Notes under the pieces: model-generated
The model's database searches: none
Told to the model about the DNA's origin: nothing
What the model saw: only the letters and a program-made list of their open reading frames with translations
Translations under genes and position numbers: made by a program
In this document: piece by piece, positions 9,490 through 21,062 of the stretch
How positions within the stretch are numbered: the stretch's first letter is position 1
How the letters are laid out: every line of letters starts with the position of its first letter
NCBI GenBank assembly: GCA_001972305.1
Contig: BDDD01002234.1
Location: forward strand, 117,334-181,333
Length of the DNA stretch: 64,000 nucleotides
Reading direction: 5' to 3'
From: Cephalotus follicularis
Taxonomy: Eukaryota; Streptophyta; Magnoliopsida; Oxalidales; Cephalotaceae

Positions 9490-11913
9490 CTAGAACTCGC
9501 ACTTGCCAAACTTAGCATACAACTTATGCTCTCGGAGAGTCTGCAAAACTAACCTCAGATGATAGACATGCTCTTCCTCACTCCTTGAGAACACCAGTAT
9601 GTCATCTATAAACACCACCACAAACTGGTCCGGATATGGTCGGAACACGTCGTTCATCAAGGACATGAACGCTGCTGGTGCGTTGGTGACACCAAAAGGC
9701 ATAACCAAGAATTCATAGTGACCATAACTCGTTCGGAAAGCAGTCTTCTCTACATATCCTTCCTTCACCCTCAGCTGGTGATAACCCGACTTCAGATCGT
9801 GTTTAGAAAACACCCTCGACCCTTGCAACTGGTCAAACAGATCCTCGATGTGTGGAAGAGGATAATTGTTCTTAATAGTGACCTTGTTCAACATCCTGTA
9901 GTCGATCCAAAGCCTCATCGACCCATCCTTCTTCTTCACAAAAAGCACGGGCGCACCCCAAGGGGAAACACTGGGTCGCACAAAACCCTTATCGATCAAG
10001 TCTTGCAACTGCAACTTCAACTCTCGCAGCTCAGCAGGAGCCATACGGTAAGGCGCCTTAGAAACAGGAGTCGTACTTGGGACCAAATCGATTACAAACT
10101 CCATACCCCTCCTCGGAGGCAAGGGCACTAGATCTGGAGGAAACACATCCGGAAACTCACTTACAACAGGAATCTCCTCCTGACTTTTGCCCTTCTCCTT
10201 CCTTGTGTCAACCACATGCGCAAGGAACCCTTCGCACCCTTTTTCCAGATACCTTGATGCACGAATAAAGGATATAATCGGCATCGAGAAGCCTATGTCT
10301 CCCTGGAACTGGAAAGTAGTCCCATCAGGCAAGCAAAGATCCACCACCTTGTTGTAACAGTCCAGTTGTGCACGGTAGGCTGACAACCAGTCCATACCCA
10401 AGATAACATAAAAGTCATAAAGGGGTAGCACGATCAAGTCTGCACACAACATAACACCTGCAACAGAAAGCTCACAACCTCGGTACACCGAGTCTGCACA
10501 CATAGAACCCCTAGAAGTTGTGCTCACATCAAGAACAAAAGGCATACAAATAGGAGACACATCCAAACATGATGCAAAACGGGAAGCAACGATAGAATGT
10601 GATGCTCCTGAATCCATCAAAGCTCTAGCAGAGAAACCATAAACATATACAGTACCTCCCACAACAGAAGTAGACTCTGGAACCTCTGTCTGAGTGAGAA
10701 CGAAAACTTTACCTTTCACGATGCCCTTGCCAGTATCTCTGCGCTGTGACGATCCAGCTGCGGAAGCACTACCACCAGCTGGCCCAGTAGGTGCCGTCGC
10801 TGCTCCCTTCGGGCAATCCCTCACAGAATGTCCCCCTGTGCCGCACCTCAGACATAGCCCTTTCGTCAGCCAACAATCCTTCTGCTGATGGCCTGCACGA
10901 CCATAGTGGTAACAAACCCCGGTCCTAGCATCACACCCCTGACTAGGAGCACCCTGTGAAGCTGTCTGCTGATTTCTGTTCCTCAGGGACTCCGTCGGGG
11001 AACCACTGCCTTGCCACTTTGACGATGCTGGTCTAGACTGACTCTGCGTCTGCCTGTTCTGCTGTGCTCGGGCCCTCTCGGCCCTGTCCTCATTCAACAC
11101 ACTTTCTAACAGTCTTGCTTTCTGGGTAACCTCCACAAAGGTACCAAGCTCCATCACTCTGATCCGTGACCGAAGATCCGGTCGCAAGCCCCTCAAGAAC
11201 CTTCGGACCTTCTTCTCCTCATCTGCAACCAAGTAGGTTGAATGTCTGGCGAGCTCAACAAACCTGGCCTGGTACTCGGCCACAGTCATCTCTCCCGGAC
11301 GTAGCTCTAGGAACTCCGTCTCTCTCCGCTCACGCTCAATGCGTGGCACATACGCCGCCAGAAACTCCTCCTGGAAACCCTCCCAGGTGCCTACAACTCC
11401 GGTATCCTCCCATTTAGCACAGACCATCTCCCACCAGTGAGTGGCCTCTCCCCATAGCCGGTCCACGGCAAACCTCAATTTCTGTCTGTCAGAACACTCC
11501 AGTACCTCAAAAATCTTCTCAAGGTCCTGAAGCCATCTCTCAGCGGCGGTAGCATCCAACTTTCCCCTGAAACTAGGCGGGTTCTGCCTCATAAGCCTCT
11601 CTAGGTTTCTACCAAACCTGCTACCATCATCAAGAGCACCCTGAGCGGGAGCCATCGGCTGAGCCTGAACATATAACCTCTGCATCTCCTCCATATTGGC
11701 TGCATTAGCGGCCATCAGTTGCTGGTTGGCAGCTATCTGCTCCTGAATGTAGTCGGCGATGTGGTCCATGGGGTCTCTCACATTCGGCTCTGCCTCCGGT
11801 GGAGCATTATGATCTCCGCCAACATTCACTTCCTCAGGAACATCCTCGTTCACGGCCCTACTCCTTGCGCGTCTCCATCGACCGTCAATAGGTTCCCATA
11901 AGAAAGATGTCAT
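9490..11913 (-). pseudogene. Element B Gag-protease-RT part of polyprotein
   Basis: 807 codons. The Gag core is at residues about 110-270 ([23 protein letters not shown]). There are two zinc knuckles at about 334-347 and 354-367; in the first, the second Cys is Tyr (CYHYGRAGH), so it is probably inactive. The protease has DSGAS at 434-438. RT has [28 protein letters not shown] and the catalytic FIDD at 768-771 (usually YIDD). The start ATG of relatives A and F is ATT here, so translation would have to begin at an in-frame ATG about 14 codons upstream (11913). It ends at a premature TAG at 9490. Confidence 0.93.
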
Positions 11914-11981
11914 TAGTCCTCTTGAGGAAACATGTTAATTGCCAAGGATAGTATCCAAGCTAAGCATATAAATGGATATAT

Positions 11982-11993
11982 GCTCTGATACCA
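11982..11993 (-). other. Primer-binding site of element B (tRNA-iMet)
   Basis: Minus-strand TGGTATCAGAGC is an exact 12-nt match to the initiator-Met tRNA 3' end complement. It is separated by four bases (GCAG) from the LTR end at 11998. Confidence 0.92.
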
Positions 11994-11997
11994 CTGC

Positions 11998-13065
11998 TGT
12001 CACACCTAGCTTGCATTAACAACATAGCAATTTAACAGATATCCAGCTTATACAGAGAATGATAAAATTTAAAACTTTTAAACAAACATCATCTGGCGGA
12101 AGCACATATGTATATAAGCTGAAACGAACGGAACCATGCATCCCATACCGCATGATCCACACAAAACCTCATCATAACATGTTAAAAGCCCACAAACGGA
12201 GCATGATCCAAAGTTAATACAACAACAATAGCAAAACATTAGTTCGTAAACCAAAGTACAACATGTTCGCTACACTGCTTAACAAAGCACTTAAAACATA
12301 AAACTCCGACACATCACTATCCAGCACCACCGTGCTCGGCGACATCCCAAAACGCAGCATCAATCTGCAACAATAGGGGGTTAGCCTTTGTCCTCACTCG
12401 GCCAGAGTCATAAAAACAACACAATATCAATAAAATCAAAGTATGAAAGAAGCATGATGCAGTACATACTATATCTCGATCCATATATATAAATATAGAT
12501 AGGCATATGCCCAAACACGATGTCACGATGTCACAGTTCACAATATCATGATATCACGATGCACGGTCTCAACCAAGTCCAAAGGACTACACAATACACG
12601 GTTCACGGTTCACGGTACACGGTAGGTACGAAGAGCGTCACCAACTCCTGGCCCCGACGTCGTACATCCCGACATCGGCCCCGTCTCCGGACGGCACGAA
12701 GCAGGTCACAATACAGTAAGTCACCCATCCAACTCTTGGCCCCTGAGTCGACCAGACCACTAGTCATCGCTGGCATCTCTGCCACGCAACTAGTGCGGCC
12801 AAAATAAAAAACACAATCAGCAATCACAGTCAAGCTCAATCACAATCGCAATCATCTCGATGCTCAAAACAGTTTTCCAAGTAAATTTATAAAACAAAGA
12901 TACTTGAAAACAAACTCATTTTCACGATGTCAGGGTTCACGGTTCTCGATATCATAAAACTCAGTTCACGGTTTGTTTGGAAGCCATTTTCACGGTTCGA
13001 AAGTATATATTTCTCAAACATATAATTTCGTGTAAAGTAATGATTTTTCATTAAACTACAATGCA
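11998..13065 (-). mobile_element. 5' LTR of element B, part 1
   Basis: On the plus strand it begins TGTCACACCTAGC and follows the left LTR closely up to the ACAATGCA block, where solo LTR C inserted. A local inverted-looking ACGGTTCACGGT run (12597-12625) and an extra piece of about 85 bp (12865-12950) are the main differences from the left LTR. Confidence 0.9.
12380..12399 (-). promoter_or_regulatory. Conserved LTR module (B, right LTR)
   Basis: Exact minus-strand GAGTGAGGACAAAGGCTAAC, 382 nt from the PBS-side LTR end, the same distance as in B's other LTR. Confidence 0.6.
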
Positions 13066-13351
13066 TGTAATATCCCGTTTTCCGTATAGATTTTTGGGCT
13101 TTTTGATATGTTTTGTATGGGCTTTCTGATTTGTTTCGTGTGGGCTGCCGATTGTTTTTCAGTTTGTGGACTGCCCGTTTTTCGGTTTGTTTTGCTTTTG
13201 GCTTGGCTATGCGGGTTTTAGTCTTAGCCATTGGGTTTTGATATTATGTCCATGATTTGATAAAATATTTTTTTGGCTTTTTATTTTTTGTGTTAAAAAT
13301 CATTTTTGCATTTTTAGAAGTCAAAAAGCCTAAATTTTGTGTTAAAAACTT

Positions 13352-13420
13352 GTACCTCTCTCTCTCCCTCTCTCTCCCGACCATCTCTCTCTCTCTCTTC
13401 CGTTCTCTCTCCTCCTCTCA
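13352..13420 (+). repeat. CT-rich low-complexity tract in LTR C
   Basis: Runs of CTCTCTC interrupted by CC and GA, directly before a GC-rich segment. The position suggests a core-promoter or leader region of the LTR, but no clear TATA box is visible just upstream. Confidence 0.6.
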
Positions 13421-14355
13421 CCTGCTGCCGTCACCGTCAGTGATGATATAGCACCGGCGAAGGCACTGGCCGAACCCCCGCAACGCCCTGAGTCCACCGG
13501 TACCAGCCCCTACACCGGCCGACGTCCGTAGCGGCATGCGCGACGAGTTCTCTCTCCCGGACCTGTTTGGCGTTGTTTCTCCCTCTCCGGTGATCGGCTC
13601 GACAATCCAACCACAGATTCGGCATCCTGGCGACGAGATGAAGCGAACCCGACCGGCCTCGACCCCTGACGACGTCGGAAAACCAGATCGGCGCAACGAC
13701 AACCCGCGGTCAAACGGCTTCGTTCCGGCCAAACGCGGCCGATTCACGCCAAACGCGCCATGGATTCATGATCAGTGGCCCCAAAACGTCTAGATCGGCT
13801 ATTTTTGGTGACTGACCGACGACGTGTGATGACACGCACCGGCCAGCGGTGATGCGTGAGCCCACGTGCGGCTGCTCCGGTGACTCTCTGGCGAGAAATT
13901 TTTTTGATAGTTTCTGACTCCGCTCTTCGCGTAGGTGTGATCCGCTCCAGTTCCGCGATGTGATTATGGCTCGGTGATCTGTTTCGACGACTTTCGGTAA
14001 CCTCTGAACCTTGCTCCGTTACATTCTGTTTTCGATTGAATTATGTTTTTATGTAATCGCTTTGAGATATTATGAGCTGAAATAGTGTTATGATTTGAAA
14101 TTGGATGAATTGGATAAATTGGACTTACCTTAGTGAATTCAAATTATGTTTAGATGAGACTTCTAAGAATTGGACGTATTAAACGTGTTATGTTATATGG
14201 TCATGATTAGTGTACAATGACCAATGAGTTGAGGTTTGATTTTATTTCAAGTCCTTATGAGAATGATTTTATTTCTGTTAGATGTTTGCAACAACCGAGG
14301 AGTGGTCTAGGGAAGTCTCGATACATATGCTTGAGGTTGTTTTGGTGATCGCATG

Positions 14356-15170
14356 AGGTACGGATCATTCTTTCTTTGGCGCTCTTATCGATTTTGTTTG
14401 AGTAAAGTCGATTTTACTGTTTAATGATTATGTACGGATTTTTCGTTCCTTCATACACTCCTACTGTTTTATAGTAAAAGAATAGTTTTACACTGTGGAT
14501 AAGTACAGATTTTTCGTTCTTTGGCTATCTGATATCATTGGTACTATCCCGTTCCACTTTTATGATTATGGTACGGATCTTCGTTCATTGATACACTGGT
14601 GATTTTATTAAAATAAATCAGTTATGTGTTTTTGGTGAAAATGTACGGATTTCTATCGTTCCTTGGCTATCTGATGATCGAACTAAAATCAGTTTTATGT
14701 TATATTCTCGTTTTATAAACTTCGTTATGTTTTATGATACGTTTCGGAAATAAAGTACGGATGCTTTCGTTCTTTGGCTATCCTTTTCGTTTGATCGAAA
14801 TAAATTCAGTTTCTGTTTTGAAAGTACAAATTTTATCGTTCTTGGGCTATCCAATTTATTTGAAATAAACCCAGTTTTATAAATATGTTCCTTTGGATTT
14901 ATGAACTCTGTTATGTTTCGTGTTTTGACACATTCTGGAACTAGAGTCGGTTTTGACGTTTTTGCGAAATTAAATGTTCTGACTTTATATATGCTCATTT
15001 ATGATTTGTTTATGAAATGCTATGCGAGCATCTCTTTTATGATAAATTAAAATGAGTTGATTTCTGATTGTGAAAACGTTTGGATTTCTTCGTTTTGGGT
15101 CATTATCCTCCAATTTTATTGAAATGAATTCAAATATGTTTTCCGTATGGATTCTTCGTTTTGACTATTA
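14356..15170 (+). repeat. Degenerate TACGGAT...TTTGGCTAT repeats in LTR C
   Basis: Seven clear copies of a unit containing GTACGGATTTTTCGTTCTTTGGCTATC occur at about 14357, 14430, 14504, 14570, 14642, 14753 and 14822, with weaker ones near 15080 and 15143. Spacing varies from 65 to 110 bp, so it is an old, diverged array. Related units occur in solo LTR I (57838-57990). Confidence 0.7.
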
Positions 15171-15246
15171 TGTTCCGATATGATTCGAATACAACTGTTT
15201 TATTACTTTGTGAATATAGTAAAGATTACTGGTTTTATTTTTGGAC

Positions 15247-15314
15247 ATGAGCATGACTTTCACTATCGAAAGTATGTTACATGAGCATGACTTTCCCTAT
15301 CGAAAGTATGCTGA
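15247..15314 (+). repeat. Tandem duplication of a 34-bp unit in LTR C
   Basis: Two adjacent copies of a unit starting ATGAGCATGACTTTC and ending GAAAGTATGTTAC/GCTG, with about three differences. Confidence 0.85.
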
Positions 15315-16694
15315 ATTTATGAAATGATATGTATATGTTTTGAATTTGTTTTGGAGTAAACCAATATATGAAATGATTTGATAAATCGTTATTTTCGAAA
15401 TATTAAGTTTTTGATATGGTGATATACTGAGCTTTTTATCCACCTATGGGGGTACCATAGGCATGCTGTGGGCCTGGCACGGGGGCATGACACTTTCCGC
15501 AACGGTGTGATTAGTTTACGGCGTCTCTCTTTGGGATATCCGTAGATTGGATTCGGGATAGAGGCGTATGGATCGATCCTAGTTATATGTTTTTGGGATA
15601 TGGGAATTGTATGTGTAGTGCCGTACACTGCAATTCTATTTGGCATGTGGAACTAGCTATTCCCTTGCTACTATGTGTTTCTGATATGTTTTGGGTGCTC
15701 AGTTATGGAACCTATGTTTTGGCAAAGATATGCTTTATGTTTTCGAAGTATGGAACTTATGTTTTGAAAGATTTCGTGTATGTTTTGAAAGTTATGATCC
15801 TTTGTTTTGAAAAGGTACACTTTACGGTTTCAAGTTATGGACTTGTTTTATATATTTTGCCGAGGGCAATTGCAAAGTAAGTTTAAACTGATTATTGCTT
15901 AAGATTTCTGTTTTCAGTTAACTTTGAAATCTTACCGCTTTTATCGTTATCGTTTACTGTTTATTTGGTTTTGTTCCGAAATCTGTTTGTTTCAGATACT
16001 GTTTCGTTTTGGTAAACTGCTTTATTTCAGATACAGTTTTGGTTTCGTTCTGTTGTGATTCGTAGCTGATCTATTATGATTCGTATCTGTTATGTTTTGA
16101 TTCGTATCTGTTCTGTTTTGATTCGTAACTATGTTGTTTCGTATCTGTTTTGCTTCGTAAACAGTTTTATGATTCTATATCCGTACTGAGGTTTGCTCAG
16201 CCGCGTTTTTGTTTTCCATGCGGCAGGTTTACAGGGACAGCATGGGCAAGTGTGATGAGAGAGTTACCCTTTATCAGAGGATCATCTAGGAGTTTGATCC
16301 AGTTATGTTTTTAGTGGTGTTATGGTCGTGTATAGACAAGTTATCTAAATAGTATTGGGATTTTTGATTTATGACAGTTTTCAGATTATGTTTTAGATTC
16401 AGTTTATGTTCCAAGATGATACATGTTTTCAGATTTTTAGAACCACCACGTTTTGATGATGATTAAGATTAAGATTAAGATCTTGATATGTTTTTAGTTT
16501 AGTTTTGTGTGACACACCGATCTCGAATCGGGAGTGATCCCGGTTCCGAATCGGGGGTGTTACAGCGCACTTCCATAACATGTTATAACAGTTCAATCTC
16601 AATATCCACAATACTAAAAACAGTTCATAAAGCTTCACGAAGCAAAACATCAAAATACAAGATACATACATATGTTCACGAGCAAAATAGGCCC

Positions 16695-16995
16695 CCAACA
16701 GTCGGTTGCCCACCACTGGCAGTCGACTGTCCCCCTCAAAGTAGTCGGCTGCCAGTCCCATGCAGTCGGCTACATGACCAGGCAGTCCGCTGTCTACATA
16801 GACAGTCGGCTATCCACTCTCAACAGTCGGCTGGCCCTCAGGACAGTCGGCTGTCCACACCCCCACAGTCGACTGTCAACCTACGACAGTCGACTACACA
16901 ACCCCTGCCGACATATCCTGGACACGAACGTGGGCAATCGACTGTCCTCCCTAGGACAGTCGGCTGGACCCCTAGGCAGTCGGCTGGATTCTACA
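16695..16995. repeat. AGTCGACT/AGTCGGCT motif cluster (B right LTR, cluster 1)
   Basis: About 13 copies, homologous to the cluster at 6126-6450. A stretch of about 20 bp with one copy, present on the left, is missing near 16980. Confidence 0.85.
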
Positions 16996-17514
16996 GCAGG
17001 TGTAAAAATCAGCTGCTAAAACAGCCTCAATCACGCACCAAACACAACCCAAAATGACATATTTATGCACATACACGTTCCAAACTCACAATATAACATA
17101 AACATGCATTTTATTTCATCAAAAACATTATCAATTGAAATTATGTTGCAAAAACGACTTCCCCCCTACCTTAGAACTCCAAGTTAGGAGCTGCAATCCA
17201 CCCCTTTGTGTCTAAATCCGAAGCTCTTGCAACCCCAACACGTCCAGCCACCTTCAATCGGTACGGATTCCCACTGTCAAGCCTCCAAGCTTCACGGTTT
17301 CAACACAAAAGCTTCTCAAAGCTTCAACACACACACACTTTCACTCTCAACTCTTTAGAAATCTCTTGCAAACACAGGGAATGATGGAGAAAGAAGAGAG
17401 AAAGGCTGTGTTTTAAGGAGAAACCCCCAGCCCCTCCTCTGCCAAATGCAATAAATCAAAAACACTCTCCCATTTGTCACTTAAGGCAGACAACACGTGG
17501 GCTGTCTGGCGTAT

Positions 17515-17650
17515 GGCAGTCGACTGCCTTGGCCTTGCAGTCGGCTATTTCTGCCGACACTCCCACCAGCCGGCTGCCTCCTCTTGGCAGCTGGCTTCCA
17601 CGCCTAAGCAAGGGTCCATTCGGCTGCCTCCCTGTGGCAGTCGGCTGCCC
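17515..17650. repeat. AGTCGACT/AGTCGGCT motif cluster (B right LTR, cluster 2)
   Basis: Six copies, homologous to 6970-7110. Confidence 0.8.
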
Positions 17651-17839
17651 CTGCACAAAAAATACACAACAACACACTTCTTGCAACATTTCAACACGGG
17701 AAAGAGGGAAACACGATTCTCATTAACACAAGGTGTAAAATTACATTGGAAAGCGATATTACACATAAATGAAAATCCCGGGCGTTACAAAGGAATAGGG
17801 ATCATTTCGCATCGTGGATAAGGAAACCTCTAAACAGTA

Positions 17840-18180
17840 CCTAGGACGTCGATGTCTATTAAAAGGCATCGATGTCTTTGTCCATCAACGTCGATGTCCA
17901 AGTCCTTAGTGTCCGCGCTTTATACTGTTCAAACACGTTGATGGCCATTTTATACGCGTCGACGCTCAAACTCCAAAACCTTTAAACGTCAGTGTATTTC
18001 TCACGGCCTTGACACATTAAGGTAGTAACCTTAGGCATCGACGCCTAATACATCAAAACCCAAGCAGATAGCCTAAGGCGTCAATGTTTTTCCAAAGACG
18101 TCGATCTGTTTCACGTCAGTAACCAAGCAAATAACCCAAAGACGTCAAGGTTCTTAAAAGGCGTTGACATTTTTCAAGTA
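17840..18180. repeat. GTCGAC motif cluster (A LTR, cluster 1)
   Basis: About 13 degenerate copies of (A/G)(G/A)GACGTCGATGTCTTT and GGCGTCGACGC-type motifs in 340 bp. Spacer sequences are unrelated to each other. Confidence 0.75.
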
Positions 18181-18899
18181 GCAGTCGTCTTCTTCCTCAC
18201 AACATCACAGACAGTAGCCATTACAAACTATGTACATGCAAAACAACATGTAATCAAGGCAGGGAATCAACATGCATATACGTATCACATATCTAGGATA
18301 ACATGGCATTGATCCAGTGAGCAAAATCAATTCAGTAATCATGCAATTTATACACCAAAACCATAGTCCATGCATGAACATTATTCTCAAGATTACAGTT
18401 ATGGCTTCCCCTACCTTTTGTACCAAGTTAGGAACTGGAAAGTCCACCTCTTTGCATTCCAAACTGGTCACAGCAGCCTCCAGGTCCTTCCCGTTGCTGC
18501 AAGCCACCAGCTCCAAGTTCCAAGCTCCAACCAAGTTCAACAATGGAGGAACCTCTCTCCTTCACTTCTGTTTTCTTGCACTGGTGTTTTTTTTTCCAAG
18601 ACAAGGACGAAGAGATTAGTTTTTATGCTTTTGGGAACCCTCTCTCTCTTTCTCTATGTATGTTGCATGCATTCTCTCCCGTGTCCTTCATCTCCACTTA
18701 ATGTTTTTGTCCCCTCTTCATTTTTACAGGCGTCATGAAGGTGGCACCGCTCTTGCATGCACCAAGCTAAGGACACATTTTAGAGTGTTCCTGGTAACAC
18801 AGCAGCATGCTCAACACGTCACTTATGCATGTGAAGATGCCTGGTTAAAGCTCAAAAGTTGTTCACTTGCAGGTTATTTTGTTAGCAGAGTAACGTGCC

Positions 18900-19080
18900 T
18901 AACATTCGATGTTACGCATCAACGTCTTGTTCCAAGACGTCTATGTCTTTCCCCTTTTACATGAGGGCATCGATGTCCTCGCCTGCATCATCGTGCATGT
19001 GCATGCAGTTACATGCGCCCCTTTGCTTTAAGGGCGTCGATGTGTTTAGAAAGGCGTCGACGCGTTCACTAAAAAACATC
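18900..19080. repeat. GTCGAC motif cluster (A LTR, cluster 2)
   Basis: About six copies (CAACGTCTTGTTCC, GACGTCTATGTC, GGGCGTCGATGTG, AAGGCGTCGACGCG), on the far side of the candidate leader from cluster 1. Confidence 0.7.
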
Positions 19081-19256
19081 ATTGTTTCTCATTGGTTTTC
19101 CTTTGTAACATTTCTTCAACATTTTTACTCTAAAATTAACATTATTAGAGTTTGGAAAACATCATCAAAGCCTTGGAAATCCATCACTTTATTAATTCCA
19201 TAACAAAAACACATTACATTGTGAAATTACAACATAGGAAAATCTCGGGCGTTACA

Positions 19257-19859
19257 TAAAAGGAAGAAGATTGGATGTAGTATGAGTAGAGTACAAGTAC
19301 AACTAGCCACCTAGTGGCTTGATGGGTCACACACTCTCTAACAAGGCCACTAAATAAAGGTGGCAGCAGTGAGTAGGGGTTGAGTTCTCTGTGTTTCCTT
19401 GTGGTATGAAGGAAGGAAAAGAGAGAAAGGGGAGGAAGAAATCGGGTGGAGAAGAGGGGGAGAATGATGGTGGTATGTTTGTGCTATGTGAGGAAGAAGA
19501 AGAATAGAGGCAGAGGGAGAATAGGGGGTGGTCAACAGGAGATAGAGAGAGGGAGAAGAGGTTATGTGAAAATGAGAGGAGAGAGTTATCTATATAGGAG
19601 AACGAGTGGTCTATGAGTGTTTAAAACGAGTGGTTCAGAATGAATGCTACCCCACACTCCTGAAACTCAACTTAAACGTACCTGACCAATAATTGGACTA
19701 TGTATGCTCCATCAATAAAATAAGATTAAGTATATAAAATTCTCTAATCCATCAATAATCATGTATCGGCTATATAAAATACCTCAATCGGTCAATACAA
19801 TACAATAACAGTAATGCATACATGTAATAAAATGCATTACAATAGTTCGAGTCATTACA
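19257..19859 (-). mobile_element. LTR fragment in inverted orientation, family of LTR D
   Basis: Read on the minus strand from 19859, it begins TGTAATGACTCGAACTATTG and aligns with the start of LTR D at 21063 for about 400 bp. Shared blocks include TACGTTTAAGTTGAGTTTC and a TATA-like CCTATATA followed by a CT-rich leader. It stops at 19256, where element A's LTR ends, so A probably inserted into this LTR. The remainder would lie left of A and was not found. Confidence 0.75.
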
Positions 19860-21062
19860 ATACAAGTGTGAGAATGTACGAGAAACGGAGAGAGAATTAG
19901 TTATGCTAATGTGATTAGTGTAATTAAACCAAAGCTTATGAGATAGGTTTTATAAGATTAACGTGATTAATAACATGCGACATTTTATGTCACTTATCTA
20001 CCTATGGCTAAGTGAAGTCAAAGGTAGTAAGCTTTGGTCTTAACTTAGTACATATACTAAGAGTTAGACTTGGTTTGGTTTAAGAGTTAGACTTGGTTTG
20101 GTTTAAGAGTTCATTTCACAGAAGGGAGTAAAGATACTAAGGCTTAAGAGACTAGCATCTCCACCTTGGTTCTTCATCTCCTTTTGGCCAAAATTTTAAC
20201 TCTTTCTCTCAACACTCTTTTGCTTCTCTCTTGTTGTGGATCCTCTTGGAGATATCATACTCTTTTCTATTCAAAAGGTGCTTTGAAGTAAGATAGGTTT
20301 TGAAAAGATTTGATAGAGTAAAGAACTTAAAGTAAGTATTACATCTTCTTCCTTCTCCTTTACTCGCTTTCATATATCAATGTTTGTGATCAAAGTGATC
20401 TTGGAAAAGTGTTTTATTAATGGACATCCATTCTGCTTTAGGATTGTAATTTTGTTAGTTTAAGTATTAATCTAACTTCTTTGTAAAGAAACCAACAAAA
20501 AGTACTTTTGATTTTTAACTATAGAAAAGCACTTTTTCAACCATACCCAAATATATTGGTTGGGAAAGTGCTTTTCATGAGTCAATATTTTCATGTCTTT
20601 AATGCAATAATTTGATACGAAATTACTCGCATCTCTTCTTTAATAAGTATCATTAATTCGAGACTTTTATTGATCATGACATTTTCATTTTCAATTAAAA
20701 TCATTAATTTTTGTTTTATTAACCTTACAATTATTTACCTTTTGTTCATAGATCCGTTTACTAGGTTTTTTTCTTCTTTCATAGTCTTCAAACACTTAAA
20801 ATTCGATATAATTATATTTTATTAGATTCGCTATCATTTCTATAGATTACATTATTTCTTGTTTGAGAATATAATTTTATAAATTTTGTGCGATTTAATT
20901 CAGGTTTAATTTAACGAAGTATAAATGCTAATTGTGGTCTAAAATAAATGTATTTTTTTAATCTTGGAGATTAGTGAATATTGATTACTAAATTCATAAT
21001 TTGAACTATAATAACTATCAATAATATATATTTTATTTAAGTACGCTACCAAAGACTCATTA
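19860..21062. other. AT-rich stretch without recognised gene
   Basis: About 1.2 kb between two head-to-head LTR D-family copies. No protein similarity is visible. It holds a perfect tandem duplication of a 23-bp unit (AAGAGTTAGACTTGGTTTGG...) at 20059-20104, a pyrimidine-rich stretch at 20180-20240, and very AT-rich DNA from 20500. It could be old host DNA or a decayed LTR. Confidence 0.5.
20059..20104 (+). repeat. Perfect tandem duplication of 23 bp
   Basis: Two identical adjacent copies of a unit starting AAGAGTTAGACTTGG, in the anonymous AT-rich stretch. Identity suggests a recent slippage event. Confidence 0.9.

Larger units (their letters stand above)
13066..16564 (+). mobile_element. 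Solo LTR C (about 3.5 kb) inserted in element B's LTR
   Basis: It starts TGTAATATCCCGTTTTCCG and ends CGAATCGGGGGTGTTACA. Comparison with B's uninterrupted left LTR around 6000-6010 shows it lies inside the ACAATGCACTTCC block. The flanking duplication is ATGCA/GCGCA, differing by two transitions. It has no PBS, PPT or retroviral protein frame, so it is best read as a solo LTR, or less likely a non-autonomous LARD-type element. Inside, in order: pyrimidine-rich tract (13352-13420), GC-rich part (13430-13990), degenerate TACGGAT repeats, the 34-bp duplication, and TTCGTATCTG-rich DNA (16030-16160). Confidence 0.75.
5035..17789 (-). mobile_element. Element B: near-complete Tekay/Del-type Ty3/gypsy chromovirus
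   Basis: The order on the minus strand is 5' LTR (17789 to 11998, interrupted by solo LTR C), PBS (11993-11982), gag-PR-RT-RNase H-IN-chromodomain in one frame (11913 to 7294), PPT (7261-7249) and 3' LTR (7248 to 5035). The LTR termini are TGTAACGTCC...GGGTGTGACA (left copy). Single-frame gag-pol with a C-terminal chromodomain and LTRs over 2 kb is typical of the Del/Tekay clade. It sits inside the LTR of element A. The coding region carries only two point stops, so it decayed recently compared with its neighbours. The two LTRs differ by several indels. Confidence 0.93.
16565..17789 (-). mobile_element. 5' LTR of element B, part 2
   Basis: This continues the LTR after solo LTR C, from CACTTCC to GGGCGTTACA. 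It carries AGTCGACT clusters at 16695-16995 and 17515-17650 that match those of the left LTR nearly copy for copy. Confidence 0.9.
17790..19256 (-). mobile_element. 5' LTR of element A, part 2
   Basis: This continues family A's LTR after element B, as shown by alignment with the solo LTR from about 22730 onward (ATCGTTTCG...block). It ends AATCTCGGGCGTTACA, the same terminus as the solo LTR. A candidate leader with minus-strand AACTTGGTACAAAAGGTAGGGG (in pieces) lies near 18400-18430, between two GTCGAC clusters. Parts 1 and 2 together give an LTR of about 2.7 kb. Confidence 0.88.

Noticed and set aside
13418-13793. GC-rich frames of 62-109 codons in LTR C, possibly a captured host gene
   Set aside because: Frames are open on both strands because of high GC, there is no recognisable domain or intron structure, and LTRs H and I have similar GC-rich leader-like parts.
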